Under the pieces are notes generated by a model that was not told where the DNA came from, made no database searches, and was given only the letters and a program-made list of their open reading frames with translations. Positions 36,989 to 48,823 of a DNA stretch of 64,000 nt are shown here, piece by piece (the first letter of the stretch is position 1; every line of letters starts with the position of its first letter). Source of the DNA: Coccinella septempunctata (Eukaryota > Arthropoda > Insecta > Coleoptera > Coccinellidae); assembly GCF_907165205.1 (NCBI RefSeq), contig NC_058194.1, positions 8,226,356-8,290,355 on the forward strand, read 5' to 3'. The position numbers and the translations under genes are program-made.

Positions 36989-37645
36989 CAGTTTGGGGAT
37001 TTCATTTATTAAATGATGGAAATACCTCTAGGTGAACTGCACCAATTCCTCAGAAGCAAATCAGTTAGAAAAATTGTTGCCTGGCCATGAGAGAGAACAG
37101 AATGAGAATTTCTTGAAGTGGATATAGGATAAATTTCTTCACGAACCCTATCAATCTGATTTCGTACATTATTATTGATCACTAAATCATTATTGGTCAT
37201 TCAACTTTACTGCACTTCATAACTTTTTCTGTTGTGTAAATTGTGAGGTTTGAGCTTGTTTTTAGTTGTTTTATGAACAGTTTGGGGATAAAAATATTTC
37301 GGAAACTCTTTCAGTTTGGTCGTTCAAGTAAGTCATTTAACTGTACAAAATTGTTTAACAGATTCACTTTGTAGAATAATTCGAAAGAATACGGTAACAA
37401 TACGCTGAGGAGAGATTCTTCCACTTGTCTCGGAACGAATTAATTATAGAAAATTTATTTTATATTCATTTTTAAAGAAGTTCGGACTCACGTCCCCAAA
37501 CTAACCATCTAAACAATTTCTGAAAAAGTTTGGGGTCAGGTCTCCAAACTAACCAACTCCCAGGAGAAAAGTTTGAGGGCCGACCTCAAAGTTGACAAAT
37601 GTCTCCAAACTGACCGTTTAGCGACTGAAAAGTACCCCAGACTTG
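36989..37645. repeat. Right AGTTTGGGG word array
   Basis: AGTTTGGGG or its complement at about 36990, 37279, 37493, 37528, 37545 (CCAAACT), 37570 (variant AGTTTGAG), 37604 (CCAAACT) and 37635 (CCCCAGACTT), with weaker copies at 36672 and 36963. Density rises sharply towards the end, and several copies are flanked by GGTCA or TGACC. Both orientations occur. Confidence 0.65.
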
Positions 37646-37651
37646 ACGATT

Positions 37652-37775
<124 letters not shown>

Positions 37776-40349
37776 CCCATAGTTCGGTGTGACCTCCGTT
37801 AAGTTCATTGGGCGACCTGACCTCCGGGTGAAGGAGTTATATAATTGGAATAATTTTTGTATATATATGTAGACGGGAAGGTAAATAACAGGGGTACCTA
37901 AAGAGGGGAAAAGATTTTTATCGAAAAATTTTTCTTCAAACGAATCAGACCTTACTACCTCCGCATATATTTCATATTAGTAGTGCGCTCTCACCTCCCG
38001 CAACGTTGCCAGATTTTAGGAGGACAGATAGTAAGGCAGGTTGAATTCTACTCATATATAGAATACAGCTGCTTTTCCGATTCATTCACACATATTGAAA
38101 CCTGTAAATAGTTCGAGAACGATACTAATATTGATAAACTTCATACGCTAATAATTAATTGATTAGTTTCGTGATCTCGGTGTAAATTAATTTGGACAGA
38201 AATTATTATCTTTTCTTCATGAATATATCGACAATTTTGAATAAATATGCTTATGTGTACGATACTTCGTCTGATAGGGGAGTTTAATACCATATAGGTC
38301 CCCAAATGAATGATACATGACAATGAACGTGACATATAAGATTAATTCCAAAGACAATTTTACCGAATTTGTTCTGGTATGTAATCTTATTTTTGGGCAT
38401 TATATTCACGATATTAGGAACTCCATTGAAATGTTTTTCCCGAATGAATCAACAAAGATATACGTTTTACTTTCAGCTTCTATACTTCATTCACTTTCAT
38501 TTTAGCACTGGATTGGCCATGGAAATTGGAGACCTTTCAGTCTGTATGGTAGGAAAATGTTGGTTAAGACGCTTGTCAAAACATTTTTTAGTTTTAAATC
38601 AGTGCTACGTAGTCTGTTCTACGTGAGACTCTCAGTAATTACGTATTTCATCACAATGTCAAATCACTTCGGAAAATATTAAGTCGAAAATATGTAACGT
38701 TGACGAATATACAAACTGATTGAAGACATACCAAATCTATTTATTTACATGGAAAATACAAGTGATCAGTAGCTTGAGGAGAGTTACTGTTGTTTATCTT
38801 CTTTGGCTGAAGGTTGAAGACATTACATCAGTTGTAGAATTCAAAATAATCAACCCGAAGATGAAATGCATTTGATGCATTGATTTGAATACTCAAAGGT
38901 GATAGGGAATGGTATCTCTTGAAGAAATGAACGGATAATTACAAGAATGTTGAATTCTTCAACAAAAATCATCTTTCGTGAATGATAGTCAAAATAATTA
39001 AAAGAAGTTTGAAGCAAGAGGAGCTTCACTTTCAAACAAAACAACCGGCTCGTATTCATGTCTGTTTATTTTCAATAAATTGATATAATAATAATAATTA
39101 TACAGGGAGTGGCGTAATGAATAGATAATATGGAGCCTGCGGGTAGAGGACTCTATGGCGGTTCAGAAAAATATATTTTACGTTTAGTAAAAATGCCTTG
39201 GTTTTCGAGATATTGGGGATTCTCGATGAATCACATCAAATAATAATAACTGGATATTGACATTTTTCATCACAGCGGATCAAACGAAACTCCTTGATTT
39301 AATGGCATTAAATGCTCGCGGAGGCTTTTGCGATTTTTCAGTACACAGGGTGTTTTACGAGTAAACAGACAAACGAAAACCGTGAATAGGGGGTATTGAG
39401 CTTAGTTCAAAAACACCTCATATGTGTGTCTTAGGCATTCCGTTTCTGATATACAGGGGAGTTTATTCAAATTTCCCGAATTTTCGTTCGGCTATAACTC
39501 CAAATATTTTAGTTGGATTCGGCTAAAAATTCATTATCCGCTAAAACTTGTAAGTTTCAATAAAACAGAACATTAAAAGTTGACGAACACAGGACCGAAC
39601 TCATTGAGGCTATATTCAAATTTAAACTCATGCAAAACACTCTGTTTGTAGTTTTTCGTCATAATTTTGAATTTTTCAGGTATCTGCATTGATTTTCCCA
39701 AAATCAATGAAACTTATCAGCTTCATAAGTGGATTATTTTTAATGAATAATTGTTTGGTGGTGAAATGCCTCTGGAAAAAATAGCGCTGCATATTGACTT
39801 TTACTTCACATTAATTAATGGTATGAATATGATCGCCAATCAAATGTGGAAATCTAAAAATGGAATTGGAAATGTTCAACTAAATTTTTGCGTTCTCAAT
39901 ATATGTCTTGCATTTGTTTTTGATATTTATAGCATATCTGGTTATTCAGATAAGTCTTTTACAGTGATAATAAGCTTTATTATTGATAATGAACAAAAAT
40001 AGAAATAAAAAACTACGCTATCATGAAAATAATAATTGTAACATGAGATCTTTCGAATCCGAATGAATGGCTTTTATGGACAACGTGGACCTGAAGTAAT
40101 TTTCCGAATTAATTTTCACCTCATTTGGTCTTTTAGTGAAGGTAATGGTTGGCACTTCGAATAAGTATGATAAATGCTATTTCGAATTCTTCACTGATTC
40201 CGTTATAGTGATTATTCGATCTATGGAAATCTATTGATTGGTCTGGTCTTATTATAATTTGTTATTGAAACATTGATGATATTCATGCACCAGCAAAAGT
40301 ATTTACCAGTATTTCATATCATTTCATTAGAAGGGTAGGACCCCAACAT

Positions 40350-40394
40350 TGGACTGCTAGATCTCCAGATCTGACACCCCGCGATTTATTTCTT
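40350..40394 (+). pseudogene. Mariner transposase relic motif, unit C duplicate 1
   Basis: Plus-strand WTARSPDLTPRD followed by LF where other copies have FF. Frame broken on both sides. Confidence 0.62.
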
Positions 40395-41833
40395 TGTTTT
40401 TATTAACACAACTAGTTGTCCATAGAAAAATGGATTCATTCTGAAGATCAAGTTTTAATTTTTAGTTTCAAGATAGCGTAGTTTTTCCATCCATATTTGG
40501 GTATTATAAAATTTCTAAATAAATTTTCATGAAGTGCTCTATTCCTTAGAGGCGTCTGACCAAAACAATTATTTCTAGAACATGATCAACAGGTGGGGCA
40601 ACCCAAAAATCAATTCATTTCTGGCTCTATGGCGGTTCAGAAAAATATATTTTTCGTTTGGTAAAAGTGCCTTGGTTTTCGAGATATTGGAGATTTTCGA
40701 TGAATCACCCCAAATAATAATAATAACTGGATATTCACATTTTTCATCATAGCGGATCAAACGAAACTCCTTGATTTAATGGCATTTCTTAATTGCTCGA
40801 GGAGTCTTTTGCGATATTTCAGTACACAGGGTGTTTCACAAGTAAACGGACAAACGAAAAGAGTGAAAAGAGGGCATTGAGCTTAGTTCAAAAACACCTC
40901 ATATGTGTGTCTTAGGCATTCCGTTTCCGATATACAGAGGAGTTTATTCAAATTTCCCGAGTTTTCGTTCGGTTATAACTCCAAATATTTTAGTTGGATT
41001 CGGCTAAAAATTTATTATCCGCTTAAACTTGTAAGTTTCAATAAAACAGAACATTAAAAGTTGACGAACACAGGACCGGACTCATTGAGGCTATATTCAA
41101 ATTTAAACTCATGCAAAACACTCTGTTTGTAGTTTTTCGTCATAATTTCGAATTTTTCAGGTATTTGCATTGATTTTCTCAAAATCAATGAAGCTTTGGT
41201 ATGCCTTATCAGTGGATTATTTTCAATGAATAATTGTTTGTTGGTGGAATGCCACTGGAAAAAACAGCGCTGCATATTGACTTTTACTTCACATTAATTA
41301 ATGGTATAAATATGATCGCCAATCAAATGTGGAAATCTGAAAATGGAATTGGAAATGTTCAAATGAATTTTTTCGTTCTCAATATATGTCTTGCATTTGT
41401 TTTTAATATTTATAGCATATCTGGTTATTCAGATAAGTCATTTACAGTGATAATTAGCTTTATTATTGATAATGAACAAAAATAGAAATAAAAAACTACG
41501 CTATCATTAAAATAATAATTGAAACTTGATATCTTCCACATGAATGGCTTTTTATGGACAACGTGGACCTGAAGTTATTTTCCGAATTAATTTTCACCTC
41601 ATTTGGTCTTTTAGTGAAGGTAATGATTGGCGCTTCGAATAAATATGATAAATGCACTTTCGAATTCTTCACTGATTCCCTTATAGTCATTATTCGATCT
41701 ATGGAAATCTATTGATTGGTCTGGTCCTATTATAATTTGTTATTGAAACATTGATGATATTCATGCACCAGCAAAAGTATTCACCAATATTTCAGGTCAT
41801 TTCATTAGAAGAGTAGGACCCCAATATTGGACA

Positions 41834-41880
41834 TGGACTGCTAGATCTCCAGATCTGACACCCTGCGATTTCTTTCTTTG
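41834..41880 (+). pseudogene. Mariner transposase relic motif, unit C duplicate 2
   Basis: Plus-strand WTARSPDLTP followed by CDFFL. The position equivalent to Arg in the other copies is Cys. It is preceded by a small insertion (GGACA) that shifts the frame. Confidence 0.62.
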
Positions 41881-44200
41881 TTTTTATTCACACAACTAGT
41901 TGTCCATAGAAAAATAGATTCATTCTGAAGATCAAGTTTTAATTTTTAGTTTCAAGATAGTGTAGTTTTTCCATCCATATTTGGGTATTATCAATTTTGA
42001 AACATTTTATCATTGTGAATGACTATTTTGAAGACCGAATATGATATAGTTGTTGAACACATTCAACAGAATATTCTTTGAAACAACTTTGAAAAAAACT
42101 GACCGAAACAAATATTTCAAGAACATGATCAAGAGGTGGGGCAACCCAAATATCAATTCATTTTGAGAAAATAATAATGCAGATAACAAAAAGTTAAAAT
42201 TATGATTAAAAAACAACATACACGGTGTTTTTATGAGTTTGAAGTTAAGTTAAGCCTCACTGAGCCCGGTCCTCATTTTTGTCGAATTTTAATGCTCTGT
42301 TTCAATGAAACTCAAGGCTAAATATAAATTTTCAGTCGACTTGATCGAGAATTTCAGGAGTTATAGCCAAACGGAAATTCGAGAAATTTCAAAAAAACCC
42401 GAAGAAACCTATATATAGAGTGTCCCAAAACTATTGAATCAAACGTCACACCACGATAGAGTAGATCAAATACTATCGAATGACACCAACATTAGTTGAG
42501 CGAAAATGTAGGTACCGTTTCTTAGAAAACCTAAACTAAAGTTGCCGATTTTCGAACTATTTATTAAATCGCAAGGCCAATTTGTAATTAAGGATAGCGT
42601 TTTTTTCCCATATTATCACCCCTGTTTATTCTGAGTATTAAAAATCATATAGAAAAAACAATTGTTTTAATTTACATTTACTTAGATTATGGTTATCGAT
42701 AAACTACTTGAAATAATTTCAATTAGGGGAGATAAAAGAATAATCTTAGTTCAATATAATTTAAAATCGATAACCTTTTTCACAAACTGGCCCTGTTATT
42801 GAGAAAAATAGTTCGAAAATCGCAACTATTTTAATAAAATTCTGATTATTCTGGAAACGGTACATTTTCGTCGAACTAATGTTGGTGTCATTCGATAATA
42901 TTTGGTTTACTCTATCGTGGTGTGACGTTTGATCGTTTTGGGACATTCTGTATATGGGGTGATTTTGAACTCAGCTCAATGCCCTCTATTCACGGTTTTC
43001 ATTTGTCTGTTTATTTGTGAAACACCCTGTATACTCCTTATACCGTCATATGAAAATTCAAATTCTTCTTGTTGTGAGAAACGTTCAGTCCAACATCTGT
43101 TTACTGCAAAACACGTGTTAACGCTGATATGAAGGGTTCAAACTTTTCTACCTGATTCGAGCTTTTTAGGAACGAATTCTTCAAGATGCCGAGTAACATT
43201 TCGTTTTGCGTGTTATTATTTTATTGGATAAAATTGAATTTATTCCATGAATGATTCGAGAATTATTGATGTCCAGAATGCTCCAGAATGATGAAAATTT
43301 TCAGATTTCATTGAAACTCATGCGAAAATTATCTCGTATATTGTCAAGTTTAGATTTTAATTCATTCAGAACTTTGAAGTTCGGCAAATAATGATGTAAA
43401 TAATTCAATATTTTATTTGCCCCAAGACTCGAAACTTTTCAAGAAACGATTCATTTAATGATTTGATGACGAATAAATCAAAAAATTATGTGTGTTGGTA
43501 TTATATTTTCATTCTTTGAAGAATATTTAGAATTATGAAGTTCAACAAATGATACGAACAAGATACTTATTCAATTAGCCTCATTATCCGAAACATTTCA
43601 GAATTTATTTCGTTTAGATAATCCGCTGCATATCGTTGTTCACAATACGACTGTCAATTAAGGACCAATTATAGAACGATTTAATTAATAGATCAATAGC
43701 TTTCGAAAATGTTGGTCAGTCTATAAACTGACAACTCATTTTGTCAAATGACTGATTTTAGTATCAGACTGCTACATAGTATAATGAGAGTTCAAAAAAT
43801 TTGTATAGACTACAGAAATTAGATGGTTGATATTACAGTCCCTGGCCAGTTTATTAGACGCACTGAGGATTTTTTCTATATTTACTGGTGTTGCCCGAGG
43901 AAAAAGCAGAATATTTGAATTTCATTTCCACAGAATGTCAGTTTTATCTACGACTCTCATTAAATTGTTCTATTTGGCATTCATTTTTGATGTTGTAGTA
44001 TTAGTACTTAAGTATGAATCAGTCCTATGTCTTCCAGTGGACGTCTTGCATTCTGCAGGTTCGGACGTTATTTCGATAATCCACATATGAAATCATTATC
44101 TTCGAATGCAGCAAACCGAAAAATTCTGCATTGATAGTATGAAGCTCTCATAGCTACACAGGGTGGCTCAGCAAAATATTAGAATTTCATGTTTAATCAT

Positions 44201-44294
44201 TGTAGTGGGGATCAATCATACGCATGATCCCCAGTTCAATGATATTGTAAATTAATGTAAGAGGACAGTGAATAAAGAGATACGAAACACAACA
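44201..44294 (+). repeat. 5' LTR, 94 bp
   Basis: Starts TGTAGTGGGG and ends ACACAACA, with the usual TG...CA ends. Contains an inverted pair, GGGGATCA and TGATCCCC, near its start, and AATAAA (a possible polyadenylation signal) near its end. Unusually short for a Gypsy element. Confidence 0.93.
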
Positions 44295-44312
44295 TGGCGC
44301 TGCGAACAGGAT
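44295..44312 (+). promoter_or_regulatory. Primer-binding site
   Basis: TGGCGCTGCGAACAGGAT follows the 5' LTR with no gap. It starts with TGG, the complement of a tRNA CCA end. Which tRNA primes was not determined. Confidence 0.7.
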
Positions 44313-44368
44313 CGCTATAAATTAATCGAAATAATTAAAAAAAGAGTGAAGTATCAATCAATCCAATA

Positions 44369-44698
44369 ATGTCTGGTAGTGTATTACCAAAATTGAATTT
44401 AAATCAAGGCAATCCTGCCGAGCAATGGACCGAGTGGTTAAGGAGCTTCGAAATCTACCTAATCGCTACGGAAACGAATAAGAAAGAAGAAAATATCCAA
44501 ATAGCACAATTGCTTCATTTTGCCGGACCAGAGTTGCAGAAAATTTATGCTACATTCACCTTCGTTAAAGACGAAAAGGATAAACTGCAAACTGTGATTG
44601 AGAAAATTAATCATCACTTCACACCACGACAGAACTTAACCTATCTCCGATACAATGCCAATGGAACAATTCATTACCCACTTGAGGAACTCAGCTAA
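44369..44698 (+). pseudogene. Gag N-terminal part (Ty3/Gypsy), frameshifted
   Basis: 109 codons from an ATG 75 bases after the LTR. It contains the retrotransposon Gag-like helix pattern with NPAEQWTEWLRSFEIYL and QIAQLLHFAGPELQKIY, typical of Gypsy Gag proteins of insects. The last ~15 residues are out of frame: the natural continuation (a FITHLRNSANNCRFDTLTD-like segment) is read in the next ORF, which overlaps from 44655. An indel just before 44655 is the likely cause. Gag would normally package the element RNA. Confidence 0.82.
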
Positions 44699-46292
44699 CA
44701 ACTGCAGATTTGATACCCTGACAGACGAACTTATAAAATTAATGCTGATCTGTGGTACTAATAACAACGAAATTCGTCGGAGATTACTTCAAGAAGATGA
44801 CGATGCAGATTTAGAAAAAGCCATCAAACTATGCTCAATAATCGAAGAATCAAAGTCGCAAGCTATGAAAATGGACCAGCAATATCAGCATACATCCATG
44901 CCGAGCTCAAGCAACTCCGTAGATCGAGTATTCGAGGCCCGCGGAGGGCCTGGTCGCTACAGGTATCGGAGGTTACGTTCCCGGACCCCAGAAAGAAACG
45001 CAAGTAAATCACGTAATTGTGATAAGGGTAAGACAGGGTTCATTAATAATTGCAAACGTTGTGGTAGTAATCATCCGATTAGAAAATGCCCTGCATTTAA
45101 AAAATTGTGCGGCAAGTGTAAAAAACTTAATCATTTTGCGAGCATGTGTCGTGATAAACAAATAAACAATTTAGAATTCGATATTTCTTTCGATTCCAAT
45201 GAATCACATGAGGAAATTATTTATATTAATGATGTAACGGAAACCAAAAATAACTCCTGGCTGACAAAATTGATAATAAATGGAAAGAAATTAACTTTCA
45301 AATCAGATACCGGTGCTATGGCTAATATTCTACCTATTGAACATTTCAATCAGTTAAACATTCCATTTTCAGAAATAAAAAATTCCAAAATTGTACTTAA
45401 ATCGTATACTAAAAATATTATCCCTGTACTTGGTAAATGCCTCTTGAATTGTGGCTACAATGGTAAGGAATATTTAATTACATTTTATGTGGTGAATGAC
45501 ATGACTGAACCTTTGCTGGGTTTGAATTCTTGCATAGCACTTGGTTTAATTTCTAAAAATGAACCAGATCTAGAAGAAACTGCTAAGGTAAGTTCATTAA
45601 ACATCATCAGTCATCAGTCATTATTATCGGAATATGCAGAGATTTTCACAGGAATTGGCTGTATTGAACCCCCATATCAAATAAAAATTGACCCTAATGT
45701 TACTCCAGTTGTTTCACCTATAAGAAGAGTTCCCTTAGCATTGCATGAAAAATTAAAAATGACTCTGAATAAATTAGAAGAATTAAAAATAATTCGAAAA
45801 GTTGAAGGCCCTAGTGACTGGGTACACCCTCTAGTAGTTGTTCGTAAACCTGATGATACCCTGCGTATATGTCTTGATCCCTTACATTTAAATAAAGCTA
45901 TCAAACGTGAGCATAGCAAATTATTAACTTTTGATGAAATCACAGCCAAATTGAAACATGCCAAATTTTTTTCTGAATTAGATGCCAGTCAAGCCTTCTA
46001 TCAAATACCGCTTGACGAGAAAAGCAGTAATCTTTGTACTGTTGGCACACCCTTCGGTCGCTATAGATTTTTGAGAATGCCTTATGGTATAAAAAGTGCA
46101 CCTGAAGTATTTAATGACAGATTTAGACAGATATTTGACATGAATCAAGTGGCTGTTTATATTGATGACATAATCATTTGGGGTGAAACAGCCGAAGAAC
46201 ATAATGAAATTTTGAATAGAGTGCTGAATGTTGCTAAAAAGTTTAATGTGAAGTTAATTCGAAAAAATGTATATTTGGTGTCTCTAAAATAA
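44655..46292 (+). pseudogene. Gag C-terminus, protease and reverse transcriptase (Ty3/Gypsy), ends in a frameshift
   Basis: 545 codons. The first ~130 residues are Gag continuation, followed by two CCHC-like knuckles at about 132-165 (CKRCGSNHPIRKC and CGKCKKLNHFASMC). Aspartic protease active site DTGA is at about 217 with LLGL near its end. RT motifs are CLDPLHLNKAI, ELDASQAFYQIPL near 441, YRFLRMPYGIKSAPEVF and the catalytic VYIDDIIIW near 500. The frame is lost at about 46250-46262, apparently by loss of one base, and stops at 46292. The next ORF resumes the same protein in another frame. Confidence 0.88.
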
Positions 46293-46297
46293 AATTT

Positions 46298-48517
46298 ATG
46301 GGTCATATTCTTTCAGAAAACGGTGTTGGTATAGATCCAGATCGTATCGTAGCAATAGAACATTTTCCAGAACCCAAAGACAAAAAAGACATTCAACGAC
46401 TTCTTGGCATTGTGAACTACATGAGCAAATATATAGTTAATTATTCTTTGCATACTAAACCTTTGAGAGAGTTACTCAAAAAAGAAAATCATTTCACATG
46501 GGAGGAACATCATAAGCTCGCATTTCAAAAAATCAAAGACAGCTTAATAAATAGCCCCATTTTGAGATACTTCGACCCTAATTTAGAAATTGTTGTTTCA
46601 GTTGATGCTAGTATGAATGGTCTCGGAGCTTGTTTGCTCCAACAGAATTTACCTGTTTATTACGCATCCAAAAGCTTAACTGATTCCCAGTCATCTCAAG
46701 CTCAAATTACCAAAGAACTGCAAGCTGTTTACTTTGGACTCACGAAGTTTCATGATTTCGTTTTTGGAAGGCAAGTTATTGTTGAAACAGATCACAAGCC
46801 ACTTATTTCTTTGATGAATAAGCCACTGAATAAAATTCCCGCACGCCTTCAGCGTATAATTTTATATCTTCAAAGATATAATTTTAAATTAATCTATAAA
46901 CGTGGCAAAGATCTTATTTTAGCTGATTCACTTTCGAGAGCGTGTATCAGCTCAACAGCAAGTGACGAAATTGATTTGAAAGATGTTATTTGCGTAGTCA
47001 CAGAGGCCAATATTTCCGATGAATGTCTAAGAAAAATCAAATTTACTACCCAATCCGATCCTGAATTGCAAAAATTGAAAACATATATATTGAACGGCTG
47101 GCCCAATAATAATAAATCTATTGTAAGCTATCTGAGACCGTATTTGAAATATAAAAATGAACTTATGACTGATGATGGAATTATTTATCGTAATGCAAGT
47201 GCTGTTGTACCTATCAAAATGAGAAAAGAAATTTTACAAAAAATACATTACAGTCACCTAGGATATAATAAATCTATAAGTTTAGCGAAGCAATCCGTAT
47301 TTTGGCCTACAATCAGAAATGAAATTAAATCAATGATTGATAATTGTTCAGTATGTCAAAAATATCGAGCTGCTCTTCCCTCAGAACCATTAAAATCTCA
47401 TGGTGTTCCTTCTGTTCCTTGGTACAAAATAGGTTGTGATCTTTTTGAATGGAAGGGAGTACATTATTTAATAGCAGTAGATTACTACTCCAAATTGATC
47501 GAAGTTGAACAATTGAATCGTAACATTAGTAGTAATAATGTCATTACAAGTTTAAAGAAAATCTTCGCTCGTTTCGGTGTCCCCAGGTATTTTGTTAGTG
47601 ATGGAGGAACTCAATTCACATCAGAACAATTTAAGAATTTCGCGAGGCAATGGGATTTTGAACATATTTTAACATCTCCAACGTACAGCCAATCCAATGG
47701 AATGGCTGAACGTAATGTACAAACTGCAAAGAGATTGGTAAAGAAAACTATAGAAGATAATACAGATTTTCACCTTGCACTTTTACAATTGAGAAATGTA
47801 CCATTATTCGGAAATAGTTCACCTGCAGAAATCCTGATGTCTCGTTCTACAAGAAATCCTTTATTACCTACTAATACTTATAAATTGAATTCACATTTAA
47901 TAGAAAAGAAAAAATATGAAAAATTTTTGAATAATAATGTTAATAGTCAACAAAGTCATTTCAATAATAGAAATGGGGTTAGACAATTGTCCGAGTTAGC
48001 CCCAAACACAAGAGTCTGGGTTCAATTACAACCGAAATCAATTTGGCAGCCAGGGTTAGTATTGGAAAGATTAGAAGATAGAAGATATAGAGTAAGTGTG
48101 GAGGGAAAAGGAACATATGTAAGAAATAGAAAATTTTTAAGACCTGCTTATTCTTCATACAAATCTCACAATAATGATACAGACAACATTTGTAGAAATA
48201 AAAAAGTTGTTTTCGAAAGTGAGCAGAAAGTTCCTAATATATGTAAAAATTTAGAAGCTTTGAAAGGTTTAACTGGAATTTGTGAAACCGATTATGATTG
48301 TGAATTTCGAGATAATTTTTCAGACAATGTTACTTCATATAGAGACTGTGAATTGCAGGATAATAGTTCTGATAATGTTAATTCAGATAGGGAAAATGAT
48401 ACTACTCATGAAAATGAAAAATCGAAACAAGACAATACTTGTATTTTGTCCAACGATAAAAATGTAACAAGAAGTGGTCGAATTGTTAAAAAACCTGATA
48501 TGTATATATGTAAATAA
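46298..48517 (+). pseudogene. RT end, RNase H and integrase (Ty3/Gypsy)
   Basis: 739 codons continuing the pol product. It starts with the RT connection segment (FLGHILS-like, here GHILSENG), then RNase H with VSVDAS near 101 and ETDHKPL. Integrase has a zinc-binding HYSHLG...CSVCQK at about 316-352, then catalytic AVDYYSK near 394, SDGGTQFTS near 434 and GMAERN near 470. A C-terminal chromatin- or DNA-binding region with VWVQL and an acidic, Asn-rich tail follow. The frame is intact from here to its stop, 41 bases before the 3' LTR. No envelope gene. Confidence 0.88.
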
Positions 48518-48545
48518 TTTTCATTTGAATTTTGTTTTCATTTTT

Positions 48546-48558
48546 AAGAAAGGGAAGA
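48546..48558 (+). promoter_or_regulatory. Polypurine tract
   Basis: AAGAAAGGGAAGA lies immediately before the 3' LTR, as needed for plus-strand priming in LTR elements. Confidence 0.8.
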
Positions 48559-48652
48559 TGTAGTGGGGATCAATCATACGCATGATCCCCAGTTCAATGA
48601 TATTGTAAATTAATGTAAGAGGACAGTGAATAAAGAGATACGAAACACAACA
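48559..48652 (+). repeat. 3' LTR, 94 bp
   Basis: Matches the 5' LTR base for base on reading. Followed by the target duplication ATCAT. Confidence 0.93.
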
Positions 48653-48823
48653 ATCATCAATAAATCAATATTTTCTATTGAATATGATATATAATATGTG
48701 AAAACCATTTACAGATGAAGTATATGTAACATATACATTCAATTTAATAATTCAATATTGAGATTTTGCATCGAATCAATGCGTCTAATAATATGGCCAG
48801 GGACTGTATGTGTCGCTAACAGT

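Larger units (their letters stand above)
39151..42160. repeat. Tandem duplication of the mariner-relic region in unit C (period about 1.47 kb)
   Basis: CTCTATGGCGGTTCAG at 39151 reappears at 40625, and the following sequence repeats collinearly to about 42160. It includes the ACACAGGGTGTTTCAC end (39343 and 40825) and an 83-codon ORF (39751-40002 and 41234-41485). The junction follows CAATTCATTT at about 40620. Copy 1 has a deletion in its 3' part. The other units have this segment once. Confidence 0.78.
44201..48652 (+). mobile_element. Ty3/Gypsy LTR retrotransposon with very short LTRs
   Basis: Complete structure: 5 bp target duplication ATCAT on both sides, identical LTRs of 94 bases, a primer-binding site directly after the 5' LTR, gag and pol, and a polypurine tract before the 3' LTR. 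The pol order protease, RT, RNase H, integrase places it in Ty3/Gypsy. No envelope ORF follows integrase. The coding region is broken by two frameshifts. Identical LTRs suggest recent insertion, though 94 bases give little resolution. Confidence 0.92.
43836..48806. mobile_element. Tc1-like non-autonomous element (about 515 bp) interrupted by a Ty3/Gypsy element
   Basis: The terminal repeats CAGTCCCTGGCCA...TTATTAGACGCA (43836) and their complement ending GGCCAGGGACTG (48806) are flanked by TA on both sides (43834-43835 and 48807-48808), as expected for Tc1/mariner integration. Without the LTR element, about 515 bases remain, too short for a transposase. An 87-codon frame inside has no domain. 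It sits where units A, B and D have only the sequence linking GTTAGCGAC to ATATCAACC. Confidence 0.78.

Noticed and set aside
39751..40002. Repeated 83-codon ORF (39751, 41234, part of 53974-54300)
   Set aside because: Lies in the mariner-like relic and does not resemble transposase; its recurrence follows from the tandem duplication and unit copies.
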